NCBI RefSeq assembly: GCF_000612845.1
Contig: NZ_CCAT010000070.1
Location: forward strand, 30,659 to 94,658
Direction of reading: 5' to 3'
From: Clostridium ihumii AP5
GTDB lineage: Bacteria; Bacillota; Clostridia; Clostridiales; Clostridiaceae
DNA: 64,000 bases
The translations under genes and the position numbers were made by a program. The notes beneath the pieces were generated by a model that was given only the letters and a program-made list of their open reading frames with translations, was not told the DNA's origin and searched no databases. How positions within the stretch are numbered: the first letter of the stretch is position 1; each line of letters starts with the position of its first letter. This document shows, piece by piece, positions 1-9,535 of this stretch.

Positions 1-891
1 ATATTAGTTGGAGATGTGGATCAATTACCATCAGTAGGTCCCGGAAATGTATTAAGAGATATAATAGAGAGTGAAGTGGTTAAAACTGTAAGACTAAATG
101 AGATATTTAGGCAAGGTAAAGAAAGTATGATAACAGTAAATGCTCACTTAATAAATGATGGTAAAATGCCTATTTTAAATTCTAAGGGAAGTGATTTTTA
201 CTTTTTAAAAGGTGAAAATAGACAAGGGACTTTAGAATTAATAATTTCTTTAATAAACACAAGGCTGCCTAAATTTAATAAATCATGGGATAAAATAAGG
301 GATATTCAAATATTATCTCCTATGAAAAAAGGTGAAGTTGGAGTAGATAATTTGAATATTGAACTTCAGAAAATTTTAAATCCAAAATTAAAATCAAAGA
401 AAGAAAAACAGATAAAAGATATAATATTTAGAGTTGGTGATAAGGTTATGCAAACTAAAAATAATTATAACCTTGCATGGACTAAAAAAGAAAGTACATT
501 ACTTACTGAAATTTCAGGAACAGGTATATTTAATGGTGATGTTGGATATGTAATAGATATAAATGATGATAAAAATACAGTTATTGTAATGTTTGAAGAT
601 GATAAAACTGTTGAATATGAAGATATGTACTTAGACGAATTAACTTTAGCATATGCAGTGACAATTCATAAAAGTCAAGGAAGTGAATTTCCAGTAGTTA
701 TAATACCGATGTATATGGGGCCACCAATGCTTATGAATAGAAATCTTTTATATACAGGTGTGACTAGAGCAAAACAATTAGTGGTTTTAGTTGGGGAATT
801 AAATGCAGTAGCATTTATGAAAGATAATGATAGAATATTTGAAAGGTATTCAGGTTTGAAATGGAGAATAAAAGAAATTTTTGGCACTTAA
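1..891 (+). CDS. recD2: ATP-dependent RecD2-type DNA helicase, C-terminal part (5' truncated by window)
   Basis: The reading frame is open from base 1, so the start lies outside the window; about 296 residues are seen. The first residues, [20 protein letters not shown], are the superfamily 1 motif III region of RecD/TraA-type helicases. Later come a UvrD-like 2B/SH3 segment ([13 protein letters not shown]) and the motif VI region [17 protein letters not shown] followed by YTGVTRAK. RecD2 proteins are 5'-3' helicases in DNA repair that work without RecBC. The next gene starts inside the last 31 bases, which suggests translational coupling. The family is certain; the N-terminal domains cannot be judged here. 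Confidence 0.93.
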   Translation: MLVGDVDQLPSVGPGNVLRDIIESEVVKTVRLNEIFRQGKESMITVNAHLINDGKMPILNSKGSDFYFLKGENRQGTLELIISLINTRLPKFNKSWDKIRDIQILSPMKKGEVGVDNLNIELQKILNPKLKSKKEKQIKDIIFRVGDKVMQTKNNYNLAWTKKESTLLTEISGTGIFNGDVGYVIDINDDKNTVIVMFEDDKTVEYEDMYLDELTLAYAVTIHKSQGSEFPVVIIPMYMGPPMLMNRNLLYTGVTRAKQLVVLVGELNAVAFMKDNDRIFERYSGLKWRIKEIFGT

Positions 892-1898
892 TTAAAGAGA
901 AAAAAATAACTAGAGGCAAGGAATCTGTAAGTAAAGATATTTTAGAAAATGTTAAGGAAAAAGTGGATAGAGTTAATATTGTGTCATATTTTTATAATAC
1001 ATCAATAATTTTTTTAGATTCAATTAAATATTGCATTGAAAATGGTAAAAGCGTTTTATATATTACTAATGAAAAACAAGATAGAATAGAAATATTAAAG
1101 TATTTAGAAAAAAAAAATTATATATATTTAGATGATAATGGCAAAGAAGTACGTGGAAAGCTTAATTTAGCAGATTACAATAGAAGTTTATACTTAGAGT
1201 ACAAATATGACTTGGTTATATATGATGAACTTGGATATATGCCAAGTCAAAATGGAAGAAGTATCGAACTCATTTTATTGAAGCTAGTTAGTCAATTTGG
1301 TACAGCTATATCATACTCAGTAGAATCAGTTTTTGAAAAAGCAGACACTATATATTTTCCATATAATGAGAAAAACATTCCGCTAATAGAACCACGAGTA
1401 ATAAGTACAAAAATAAATATGAAAAATGATTTACCATTAGTAGCATATGATTATTTGATTTGGTCAGTACAAAGTAATAAGAAAACTATAATATATGTTC
1501 CAGATAGCGTTAGGGTTATTAATGTGTATCGATATATTTATGAAATAAGAGATAAAATAATTACTGATATTTTTTATTATATAAATGGAAAAAAAGACAA
1601 AAGTTCTATAAAAAAATTTTTAGAATCTCAAAATGGAATAATAATAACTAATGATTATCATGAATCTTATGATGATGAGTTAGACAATTTAAATGTAATG
1701 GTATTTTTTGCGGATGATTATTTTTTTAATTACAAAAAACTTATCTACATAACAAGTAAAGTTGAAAGAATAAGATCTAACTTTAAAAAAGAAGTTATAT
1801 TTTTATGTAAAGAAGAAACTAAGGATATAGAAAAAGCTAAATCCATAATGAGAAATTTAAATAAGAAAGGTTGGGAAGATGGATTTTTAAAACTTTAG
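861..1898 (+). CDS. ComFA-like protein, apparently degenerate helicase
   Basis: 345 residues between recD2 and comFC, overlapping both (31 and 28 bases). An AAAGGT at 843-848 lies 12 bases before the ATG. I see no zinc finger and no Walker A Gx[22 protein letters not shown] and [10 protein letters not shown] look like helicase motif Ia and a DExx motif. The second half ([11 protein letters not shown], then [23 protein letters not shown]) resembles the start of the second RecA fold of ComFA. ComFA is the DNA-uptake helicase and normally sits directly before comFC, so position supports the call. It is shorter than typical ComFA and probably lacks ATPase activity; that is inference. It could instead be an unrelated clostridial protein. 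Confidence 0.55.
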   Translation: MENKRNFWHLIKEKKITRGKESVSKDILENVKEKVDRVNIVSYFYNTSIIFLDSIKYCIENGKSVLYITNEKQDRIEILKYLEKKNYIYLDDNGKEVRGKLNLADYNRSLYLEYKYDLVIYDELGYMPSQNGRSIELILLKLVSQFGTAISYSVESVFEKADTIYFPYNEKNIPLIEPRVISTKINMKNDLPLVAYDYLIWSVQSNKKTIIYVPDSVRVINVYRYIYEIRDKIITDIFYYINGKKDKSSIKKFLESQNGIIITNDYHESYDDELDNLNVMVFFADDYFFNYKKLIYITSKVERIRSNFKKEVIFLCKEETKDIEKAKSIMRNLNKKGWEDGFLKL

Positions 1899-2542
1899 AA
1901 TTTATAATTAATAGTTTTTTGAATGTTGTTTATCCAAATGATGAAAAGTGCGTAGTTTGTGGATGTTATAGCACTAGGAATTTGTGCAGAAAATGTGAAA
2001 AAAATATAGAATTTTTAAATTCTTCTTTCAGCATTGAGCATAACAAGAATTTGTACAAATATTACTCAATAGCAACTCATAAAAAGGCAATGAGAGATAT
2101 TGTTATAGCATTAAAATATAATAAAAATTTTAATGCAGCTAGTATAATTGCAGATTATATGGAAAAACTAATTTTAAATAAAAAACTTTCAATAGATGTA
2201 GTCACTTTTGTGCCAATGGCAAAAAGAGATGAAAATAGACGAGGTTTTAATCACTCAAAGGTTATAGCTGAATTTTTAGCAAGAAAATTAAATAAGCCTT
2301 GTGTTAGATTAATTAAAAAGAAAAGAATAACTAAAGATCAAATAGGGCTAAGTTCTAGTGAACGATGGAACAATATAAATGGTTCCTTTGTATATGAAAA
2401 AAAGGCTAAAAAGTATAATTCAATACTACTTGTTGATGATGTAATAACTACTGGTGCAACTGTAATTAATTGTGTAGATGAATTAAAAAAGTGTGAAATT
2501 AGAAAAATATATATCTTGACGGCAAGTAAAAGTATAGTGTAA
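1871..2542 (+). CDS. comFC: ComFC-family phosphoribosyltransferase-like competence protein
   Basis: 223 residues. The N-terminal zinc ribbon CVVCGCYSTRNLCRKC is followed by a type I phosphoribosyltransferase fold whose PRPP-binding loop is ILLVDDVITTGAT near the C-terminus. VTFVPMAKRDENRRGFNHSKVIAEFLA is the usual ComFC core. ComFC proteins are needed for DNA uptake or processing during transformation. The start is uncertain: TTG at 1871 lies directly behind AAGAAAGG, too close for ideal spacing, and TTG at 1919 is an alternative. No ATG is available until well inside the domain. It is last in the recD2-comFA-like-comFC group; the raiA RNA follows after 8 bases. Confidence 0.88.
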   Translation: MGRWIFKTLEFIINSFLNVVYPNDEKCVVCGCYSTRNLCRKCEKNIEFLNSSFSIEHNKNLYKYYSIATHKKAMRDIVIALKYNKNFNAASIIADYMEKLILNKKLSIDVVTFVPMAKRDENRRGFNHSKVIAEFLARKLNKPCVRLIKKKRITKDQIGLSSSERWNNINGSFVYEKKAKKYNSILLVDDVITTGATVINCVDELKKCEIRKIYILTASKSIV

Positions 2543-2550
2543 TATAAAAC

Positions 2551-2795
2551 GGTAAGTTGTGTTTGTGGTTGAAAGTCGATGCCAGTCGCAGGCAAAACGA
2601 TCCACGTAAGTTAAACAAAGTTTTAATGAGCATGGTGCGGCTTAGAAGTAAGTCCTGCCGCTTTATAAAGCGAGAGGGTTAGTAGTGAGAGGATCAATCT
2701 GGGTAGCGAAACCTCCAGCAGGCGAGTGTGGGGTCAAAGACCAGGTCAAGCAACTTATAAAAAAACTCTATACGAAAGTATAGAGTTTTTTTATG
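2551..2795 (+). ncRNA. raiA-motif noncoding RNA with intrinsic terminator
   Basis: This stretch is much richer in G and C than its surroundings and has no ORF. Ends pair: TAAGTTG at 2553-2559 with CAACTTA at 2751-2757. Internal hairpins include TGCC-AGTCGCA-GGCA (2580-2594), GCGGC...GCCGC (near 2638-2662) and GGTC-AAA-GACC (2732-2741). A terminator follows, ACTCTATAC-GAAA-GTATAGAGT plus a T run (2765-2793). The raiA motif is a known structured RNA of Firmicutes found just upstream of raiA/hpf, linked genetically to sporulation and aggregation in Clostridium. Here hpf is the next gene on the same strand. I assign it from position and overall structure; a covariance-model search would settle it. 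Confidence 0.85.
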
Positions 2796-2997
2796 CATAA
2801 AATTAACCCAACTATTATATTATAACATATAGGATGAAAAAAATCATTTCACAACTTTTATAGTAAAATTAAAAAAAAACATAGATAGAATGAAATAAAC
2901 AAGAATGATTGTGCAAAACTTTCTAAATTTTAAGAAATATTAATTTGAAAATAGTCAATAATAACATTAAAATATAAATACAATAAACACTGCAAGT

Positions 2998-3014
2998 AAG
3001 CATTTAAAATGCTT
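2998..3014 (+). other. Small hairpin in the hpf leader
   Basis: AAGCATT-TAA-AATGCTT, a perfect 7-bp stem with a 3-base loop, ends 11 bases before the hpf ribosome site AAAGGGG (3026-3032). The 250 bases between the raiA terminator and hpf are otherwise AT-rich with no clear promoter. A role in hpf translation is possible but unsupported. Confidence 0.35.
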
Positions 3015-3042
3015 TCCAGCTCTAGAAAGGGGTTGTACTATT

Positions 3043-3570
3043 ATGAAAGTAAAATCAATAGGAAAAAACATAGAAATTACAACTGCATTAAAGGAGACAA
3101 TTGAAAAAAAATTATCCAAATTAGATAAGTATTTTTCACAAGAGGTTCAGGCTACAGCAACATTTAGTGTTGAAAAAAATAATCATAGAGTAGAAGTTAC
3201 TATCCCATTTAATGGAGTGACACTTAGAGCAGAGGAAAGAAAAGGAGATATGTATGTAGCTATAGATTTAGTGTTAGATAAATTAGAAGGTCAAATAAGA
3301 AAACAAAAAACTAAATTACAAAGAAGAGTTCAGAATTCAATAATTAATTTTAATAATATAGATGATAGTGAATATGAAGATGATAAGGAACCAAGGATTG
3401 TAAAAACAAAAAGATTTGCACCAAAGCCAATGTCAGAAGAAGAAGCTATACTACAAATGGAGTTGCTAGGACATGATTTCTTTGTTTACAAAGATGCTAG
3501 AACATCAGCAGTGAATGTTCTTTATAAAAGAAAAGATGGAAATTATGGTTTAATAGAACAAGAATTTTAA
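3043..3570 (+). CDS. hpf: Long-form ribosome hibernation promoting factor
   Basis: 175 residues, the length of long HPF (YvyD/RaiA family). The N-terminal S30AE domain (MKVKSIGKNIEITTALKETI, about 1-100) binds the 30S decoding region. A charged linker (about 105-125) leads to the C-terminal dimerisation domain (RFAPKPMSEEEAILQMELLG, then DFFVYKDARTSAVNVLYKRKDGNYGLIE). The long form alone drives 100S ribosome dimers in Gram-positive bacteria. AAAGGGG lies 10 bases before the ATG. The gene stands alone between the raiA RNA terminator and its own terminator. Stationary-phase control is expected for the family; I could not place a promoter. Confidence 0.95.
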   Translation: MKVKSIGKNIEITTALKETIEKKLSKLDKYFSQEVQATATFSVEKNNHRVEVTIPFNGVTLRAEERKGDMYVAIDLVLDKLEGQIRKQKTKLQRRVQNSIINFNNIDDSEYEDDKEPRIVKTKRFAPKPMSEEEAILQMELLGHDFFVYKDARTSAVNVLYKRKDGNYGLIEQEF

Positions 3571-3593
3571 GATTTAAAATTTATATAAAATTA

Positions 3594-3630
3594 GAAAGTA
3601 GTGCTAAATTTAGCACTACTTTTAGTTTTG
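3594..3630 (+). terminator. Intrinsic terminator of hpf
   Basis: AAGTAGTGCTAA pairs with TTAGCACTACTT across a tiny loop, followed by TTAGTTTT. It ends about 25-50 bases after the hpf stop. Confidence 0.85.
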
Positions 3631-4040
3631 TATAAAACTTTAATGCAATTTAAAGTGTGTTTGTAAATATATTCTCGATAAAAACATATTAATATAAAAA
3701 AATGAAAAAAATACATGATAAAAACGAAGAATAAGGTAATTAAGTTTATATAATTTGAAAAGGCCTAATTTTGTCGATACATGGATATATATTAAGTTGA
3801 AGGAATATGAAATAAATGATATAATTTTAAAGTGCAAATTAAGATGAAAATAGAATGTTATCTTAATTTTAATAAAGAATTTACTAGAAGTTAATATAAA
3901 AGATAAAAACAAAAATATGTATTAAAAATTACAATAAAGCCTAATATGAGTTATATGAGAAGTTTGATATATAATTTTGTATAAAATGGAACAATTGAAT
4001 TTTTAATATTTTATTTAGTATGAAAGAGTGAGGAAAAGGT
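3631..4040. other. AT-rich gap, secA leader
   Basis: About 410 bases with no supported gene. The open frame on the minus strand here is low-complexity AT-rich sequence without a ribosome site. It presumably holds the secA promoter; several TATAAT-like hexamers occur but none has a convincing -35 partner. Confidence 0.5.
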
Positions 4041-6542
4041 ATGAAACTTTTTGATAAAATTTTTGGAACATATAGTGATAGAGAAATAAAACGTATAATG
4101 CCTACAATAAAAAAAATAAATGAGTTAGAACCAACTGTAGAGCCATTAAGCGATGAAGAATTAAGAGGAAAAACAGAAGAGTTTAAATTAAGATTAAAAA
4201 ATGGAGAAACATTAGAGCAAATATTACCAGAAGCTGCTGCAGTAGTTAGAGAAGCATCAAAAAGAGTTTTAGGAATGAGACATTATGATGTTCAACTTAT
4301 TGGTGGAATTATACTTCATCAAGGAAGAATTGCTGAAATGAAAACAGGAGAAGGTAAAACATTAGTTGCAACACTTCCTGCTTATTTAAATGCGTTAACA
4401 GGAGAAGGTGTTCACGTAATCACTGTTAATGACTATCTTGCTAAAAGAGATAGAGATGAGATGGGAAGAGTACATGAGTTTTTAGGACTTACAGTTGGAG
4501 TTATTGTACATGGACAAAGCCAAGCTGAGAAACAAGAACAATACAATGCAGATATAACATATGGAACAAACAATGAATTTGGATTTGATTACCTAAGAGA
4601 TAACATGGTTATTTATAAAGAAGAAAAAGTTCAAAGACAATTACACTATGTTATTGTGGATGAGGTTGACTCAATATTAATAGATGAAGCTAGAACACCA
4701 CTTATAATATCTGGAGAGGGAGAAAAATCTACAGAGTTTTATAAGGTTGCAGATTTCTTTGTAAAATCATTATTAGAGGAAGATTATACAATAGATGAAA
4801 AAGCAAACTCAGTTATGTTAACTGATGCAGGTGTTGAAAAAGCAGAGAAATATTTCCATGTTGAGAATTATGCAGACCAAGAAAATATGACAATACAACA
4901 CCATGTTGTTCAAGCGTTAAAAGCAAATTACATGATGAAAAATGAAAAAGACTATATAGTAAAAGATGGCGAAGTTGTTATAGTTGATGAGTTTACAGGA
5001 AGACTTATGGAAGGTAGAAGATATAGTGATGGACTTCACCAAGCTATAGAAGCTAAAGAAAATGTAAAAGTAGAAAAAGAATCTAAAACTTTAGCAACAA
5101 TTACATTCCAAAATTACTTTAGAATGTACCAAAAGTTAGCAGGTATGACTGGTACAGCTTTAACAGAGGAAGAGGAGTTTAGAGAGATATATGGACTAGA
5201 TGTTATTGTAATTCCAACTAACAAACCAGTTCAAAGAATGGATAAACCAGATGCTGTATATAAAACAGTATCAGGAAAGTACAATGCAATAGTTGAAGAT
5301 ATAAAAGAAACTCATGAAAAGGGTCAACCAGTATTAGTTGGTACAGTAAGCATAGAAAAGTCAGAAATACTTTCTTATATGCTTAAGAAAAAAGGAGTGC
5401 CACACCAAGTATTAAATGCTAAATATCATGAAAAAGAAGCGGAAATAGTTGCAGGTGCTGGACAAAAAGGCGTAGTAACTATAGCAACTAACATGGCTGG
5501 ACGTGGTACTGATATAAAACTTGGTGAAGGCGTAGTTGATTTAGGCGGATTAAAAATAATAGGTACTGAAAGACATGAATCTAGACGTATAGATAATCAG
5601 CTTAGAGGACGTGCTGGTCGTCAAGGAGACCCAGGAGAATCAAGATTCTATATATCATTAGAAGATGATTTAATGAGAATATTCGGTTCAGAGAGATTAG
5701 CTTCAGTAGTTGAAAAACTTGGATTAACTGATGAAGATGCAATTGAAAGCAAAATGGTAAGTAATGCCATTGAAAGTGCTCAAAAGAAAGTTGAAGGAAA
5801 CAACTTTGATGTTAGAAAAAATGTTGTTAAATATGATGACGTTATGAATAAACAAAGAGAAATTATATACTCTCAAAGAGAAAGAGTTTTAACTGGTGAA
5901 GACTTAAAAGAACAAGTAAAAGGTATGATTCAAGATGTTATAGAAAGTACTGTTAATGCTCATATTAGTGGAGTAGACGATACTTTCGATGAAGAACTTA
6001 AAAAACTTATAGCATACATGGAGGAATTATTTGTAGAAAAAGGAACATTTACATTTGAAGATTTAGAGAAAGATTCAAATGAACAAATAATATCTAAATA
6101 TGTAGAGTATGCAAATAAAGAATATGATGAAAAAGAAGAAGCATTTGGATCAGAACAAATGAGAGAAATAGAAAGAGTTGTTCTTCTAAAAGTAGTTGAC
6201 TCTAAATGGATGGATCACATAGATGATATGGATCACTTAAAACAAGGTATAGGTCTAAGAGCTTATAAACAACAAGATCCAGCTCAAGCTTATCAAATGG
6301 AAGGTAGTGACATGTTTGATGAAATGATAGCAAACATTAAAGTTGAAACTGTTAAATACTTATTCCATGTAAGAATAGAGAAAGCTCCAGAAAGAGAAAG
6401 AGTAGCAAAAGTTACAGCTACAAATGATAGTAGTGAAGAAGCTAATCAACCAGTAAGAAAAAAAGCAGAACCAAATAGAAATGATCCTTGTCCATGTGGC
6501 TCAGGTCATAAATATAAAAACTGCTGTGGTAGAGGAAAATAA
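4041..6542 (+). CDS. secA: Preprotein translocase ATPase SecA
   Basis: 833 residues, full length. Walker [10 protein letters not shown] (about residues 100-108), Walker [18 protein letters not shown], the second nucleotide-binding fold with [16 protein letters not shown], and a helical scaffold/wing ([17 protein letters not shown]) are in canonical order. The tail carries the zinc-binding SEC-C motif [13 protein letters not shown]. SecA pushes unfolded preproteins through SecYEG using ATP. GAGTGAGGAAAAGGT precedes the ATG. prfB follows by about 165 bases, a common Firmicutes order. Nothing is missing. Confidence 0.98.
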   Translation: MKLFDKIFGTYSDREIKRIMPTIKKINELEPTVEPLSDEELRGKTEEFKLRLKNGETLEQILPEAAAVVREASKRVLGMRHYDVQLIGGIILHQGRIAEMKTGEGKTLVATLPAYLNALTGEGVHVITVNDYLAKRDRDEMGRVHEFLGLTVGVIVHGQSQAEKQEQYNADITYGTNNEFGFDYLRDNMVIYKEEKVQRQLHYVIVDEVDSILIDEARTPLIISGEGEKSTEFYKVADFFVKSLLEEDYTIDEKANSVMLTDAGVEKAEKYFHVENYADQENMTIQHHVVQALKANYMMKNEKDYIVKDGEVVIVDEFTGRLMEGRRYSDGLHQAIEAKENVKVEKESKTLATITFQNYFRMYQKLAGMTGTALTEEEEFREIYGLDVIVIPTNKPVQRMDKPDAVYKTVSGKYNAIVEDIKETHEKGQPVLVGTVSIEKSEILSYMLKKKGVPHQVLNAKYHEKEAEIVAGAGQKGVVTIATNMAGRGTDIKLGEGVVDLGGLKIIGTERHESRRIDNQLRGRAGRQGDPGESRFYISLEDDLMRIFGSERLASVVEKLGLTDEDAIESKMVSNAIESAQKKVEGNNFDVRKNVVKYDDVMNKQREIIYSQRERVLTGEDLKEQVKGMIQDVIESTVNAHISGVDDTFDEELKKLIAYMEELFVEKGTFTFEDLEKDSNEQIISKYVEYANKEYDEKEEAFGSEQMREIERVVLLKVVDSKWMDHIDDMDHLKQGIGLRAYKQQDPAQAYQMEGSDMFDEMIANIKVETVKYLFHVRIEKAPERERVAKVTATNDSSEEANQPVRKKAEPNRNDPCPCGSGHKYKNCCGRGK

Positions 6543-6610
6543 ATTTAAAATATATGTGATAATAGATAATAGATATGGATATTAATTTATATTTATTATC
6601 TATTATTTAT

Positions 6611-6690
6611 ATACAAATAGGAATAAACTGTAATCCAAAAATCGTTATTTAATAAATAGATTATTTGGAATTTGAACTTGGAACCCTATA
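6611..6690 (+). repeat. GGAACC-element, 3' part (copy A), directly upstream of prfB
   Basis: The stretch ATAAACTGTAA...TTATTTGGAATTTGAAC then TTGGAACCCTATA closely matches the 3' half of the copies near 20.4-20.5 kb and 16.2 kb. The left GGTTCCAA end is not recognisable. The element ends at 6690 and the prfB ribosome site GAAAGAAGG begins at 6691. Left boundary approximate. Confidence 0.6.
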
Positions 6691-6708
6691 GAAAGAAGGT
6701 ATAGTACA

Positions 6709-7813
6709 GTGATAATACAATTAGAAGAAGCATTAAACTCAGTAAATTCACTTAAACAAAATTTATTAGAAGTGAAGGTGTCTCTTTGACATCCCTAGTA
6801 TGGAGTTAAAATTAAGTGAGTTAGAAATGAAGATGCAAGAAGTTAATTTTTGGGATGATATAAATAAAGCTCAAGAAATAACTCAAGAAGCTAAAGGCAT
6901 TTCTGATAGAATAAATAAAATAAAAGAGGTTAGTGATAGAATTGAGGATATACAAGTTTTAATAGAACTTAGTATAGAAGAAGATAGCAATGAAAGTATA
7001 AGAGAAATAAAAAAAGAAGTTAAAGATTTAGAAGAGATAATAAATAAATTTAAAATAGAAATTCTTTTGTGTGGCGAATATGATAAAAATAATGCCATAT
7101 TAGCATTACATACAGGTGTAGGTGGGAATGATGCACAAGATTGGACTGAAATGCTATATAGAATGTATTCTAGATACTGTGAGAGCAAAGGGTTTAAATT
7201 AGAAGTTATAGAGTATATACCAGCAGATGAAGCTGGTATAAAGGGTGTTACATTAAAGGTAAGTGGTGAATATGCGTATGGATATTTAAAAGCTGAAAAA
7301 GGTGTTCATAGATTAGTTAGAATTTCACCATATAATTCAAATGGAAAGAGACAAACGTCTTTTGCTGGGTGTGAAGTTTTACCAGAACTTACAGAAAGCC
7401 AGGATATAGATATAAAATCAGATGATTTAAAAATTGACACTTATAGATCTAGTGGTGCTGGAGGACAACATGTAAACAAAACAGAATCAGCCATTAGAAT
7501 AACTCATATTCCAACAGGAATAGTAGTTCAATGCCAAAATCAAAGAAGTCAGCATACAAATAAAGATTATGCAATGAAAATGCTTAAATCAAAACTTGTA
7601 GATTTAAAAGAACAGGCGCATAAGGAAAAAATAGAAGATTTAGCTGGTGAAGTAAAAGACAATGGTTGGGGAAGTCAAATACGTTCATATGTATTTCATC
7701 CATATAACCTTGTTAAAGATCATAGAACAGGTATAGAAACAGCCAATATAAATGCTGTTATGGATGGTGAAATTGATGAATTTATAACAGGATATTTAAA
7801 TACTTTAAAATAG
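6709..7813 (+). CDS. prfB: Peptide chain release factor 2, programmed +1 frameshift
   Basis: Zero frame: GTG at 6709, 26 codons to CTT (6784-6786), then in-frame TGA (6787-6789). Slipping one base on CTT-T gives GAC and the second frame, open from 6788 to the TAG at 7811. The product is 367 residues. The slippery site CTTTGAC follows AGGTG, the expected internal Shine-Dalgarno-like element, so RF2 shortage raises RF2 synthesis. GAAAGAAGG (6691-6699) is the ribosome site. The catalytic motif RSSGAGGQHVN is intact. The stop-codon recognition tripeptide is SPY (ISPYNSNGKRQTSF) where E. coli RF2 has SPF. RF2 releases at UGA and UAA. Confidence 0.96.
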
Positions 7814-7814
7814 A

Positions 7815-7852
7815 TAAAAAAGGTCGTAAAATAAATTTTACGACCTTTTTTC
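7815..7852. terminator. Bidirectional terminator between prfB and the M28 peptidase
   Basis: AAAAAAGGTCGTAAAAT pairs with ATTTTACGACCTTTTTT across a 2-base loop. A and T runs on both sides let it serve prfB (+) and the converging minus-strand gene. Confidence 0.9.
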
Positions 7853-7857
7853 TATAA

Positions 7858-9234
7858 TTAAGAAACCTTTTTTTTGTTATTCTTAATTATAAGAATAATG
7901 AAAAGAGTTGATGATAAACCTCCAGCAATAAGGAAAACTAATGAGTATTCAGAAAAAATATTTTTAGTATAATATTTATTATTAATTTCTTCAGATATTA
8001 TAAAAAATGCTCTATCAATAGATTTGGTATCTATGAAATCTATTGTGTCCAATGGTTTGTGTATTCTTACATCGTCATTATCGCAAAAGGTTACAGCTGC
8101 AATATTATGTTGTCTAAATGGATCATGATCACTGAACGGAACAAAGTCATAATTAAAGTATGCTTTTTGCTTTTCTGCTATCTTACTAAGACTTTTTATA
8201 GGCTCAGTATTTTTTGTATCTCCAGCACTACCTACTAGACGAAGTTCATTATTGTTGAAACCACCAATCATATCAAAGTTGTAAACTGTGCTATCTTTAA
8301 ATTTATCTGCATATTTGTCTGCAAAAGCTTTTGAACCTAAAAGACCTGAATCTTCACCATTAAATGCAACAAATAAAATATCTCGATTAGGTGTTCCTAG
8401 AGATTTTACATACTTAGAAAATTCCATAATAAAACCAGTTCCAGAGGCATTATCAAGTGCACCATTATAAATATTTCCTAAAGAATCCGTTCCAACATGG
8501 TCTAAATGACAAGAAAATATTACAGGGCTTTTTGAAGAATCTTTTCCCTTAATACGTCCAACTATATTGTTAACAGTTGCATTTTCAGGCTTGAAAGGAA
8601 TATGAATATATGCTGATGCTCCATTGTTAAGATCGGTTTTTAATTTTTTAAACATTTCAAATGATACGGAAACACTTAAATCATATTTAAAATCTTTACA
8701 ATAAGAATATCTGGAATCTATAGGATCGTGAGCAATGATTTGTAATAGTGAATTATTTTTGCTTATAACAAAACTAAATTCTTTAGATTCAGTTATATCT
8801 TTAGATATAAAAGTTAATTCATTTATATCATAATTAGAACCATTATCCATATAGTCTGTTCCATATATTAATTCCAAGTTATTATTATCTTTAGTGATTG
8901 TAAATTTAGGTTTAAAATCTAGAAGTTTAGGATACTCCATATCAAAAGGATTTTCATATGAACCATCAAACTGTTCTAATCCTAGTGACTTAAAGTGATT
9001 TTCAACATAATCACAAGCTTTTTTATTACCTTCTGTTCCAGGAAGCCGACCTTCTAATTCATCAGAGGATAAGTATTTAGTATATTCTTTAGCTACATCA
9101 GAGCTAAATTTATATGTGTGATTATGTTTATGAAAATAATAAATAGATAAAAAAGTAATGAAAATGCAAAAACATAGTAGTATTATATAAATTACATTTT
9201 TGAAATGTGATTTTTTTGATAAGGTTGTATTCAT
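7858..9234 (-). CDS. Membrane-anchored M28-family zinc peptidase
   Basis: 458 residues. Membrane segments lie at about 14-33 and 428-450, so the catalytic part is extracytoplasmic. M28 motifs in order: SCHLDHVG (H243), NGALDNASGTG (D261), FNGEDSGLLGS (E294), YNFDMIGG (D321) and PFSDHDPF (H370), the expected ligands of a two-zinc aminopeptidase-like site. An insert between about 100 and 230 resembles a PA-like domain. M28 enzymes are mostly aminopeptidases; the substrate here is unknown. The gene stands alone. Roles of individual residues are inferred from family motifs. Confidence 0.85.
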   Translation of the reverse strand: MNTTLSKKSHFKNVIYIILLCFCIFITFLSIYYFHKHNHTYKFSSDVAKEYTKYLSSDELEGRLPGTEGNKKACDYVENHFKSLGLEQFDGSYENPFDMEYPKLLDFKPKFTITKDNNNLELIYGTDYMDNGSNYDINELTFISKDITESKEFSFVISKNNSLLQIIAHDPIDSRYSYCKDFKYDLSVSVSFEMFKKLKTDLNNGASAYIHIPFKPENATVNNIVGRIKGKDSSKSPVIFSCHLDHVGTDSLGNIYNGALDNASGTGFIMEFSKYVKSLGTPNRDILFVAFNGEDSGLLGSKAFADKYADKFKDSTVYNFDMIGGFNNNELRLVGSAGDTKNTEPIKSLSKIAEKQKAYFNYDFVPFSDHDPFRQHNIAAVTFCDNDDVRIHKPLDTIDFIDTKSIDRAFFIISEEINNKYYTKNIFSEYSLVFLIAGGLSSTLFIILIIKNNKKKVS

Positions 9235-9535
9235 TTTAAATTCCCCCTATAAAATAAATTTTAATCAATATATTATAAGTGTATTTATTTATGTAGTATA
9301 ATATTAAATAAATTTTAATTAATTGTTTGAAAGAGTGCCTTATGATAAAATTATATTGGAAAGTAAAGGAAAGATATGAGCTTGTATAGTTAAATAAGAT
9401 TTAATTTTATCATGATTGGAAAGTATATAATGATGAAAAGTTATAACTCAACTATAGTATTAATTAATAGATTAACTATTAAACAACAATTAAATTAATG
9501 TTAAATAATACATGAAAAACAAGATGGAGGAAAAA

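Noticed and set aside
3640..3912. 90-residue minus-strand open frame
   Set aside because: Low-complexity Phe/Ile/Leu/Tyr product from AT-rich intergenic DNA, without a ribosome site.
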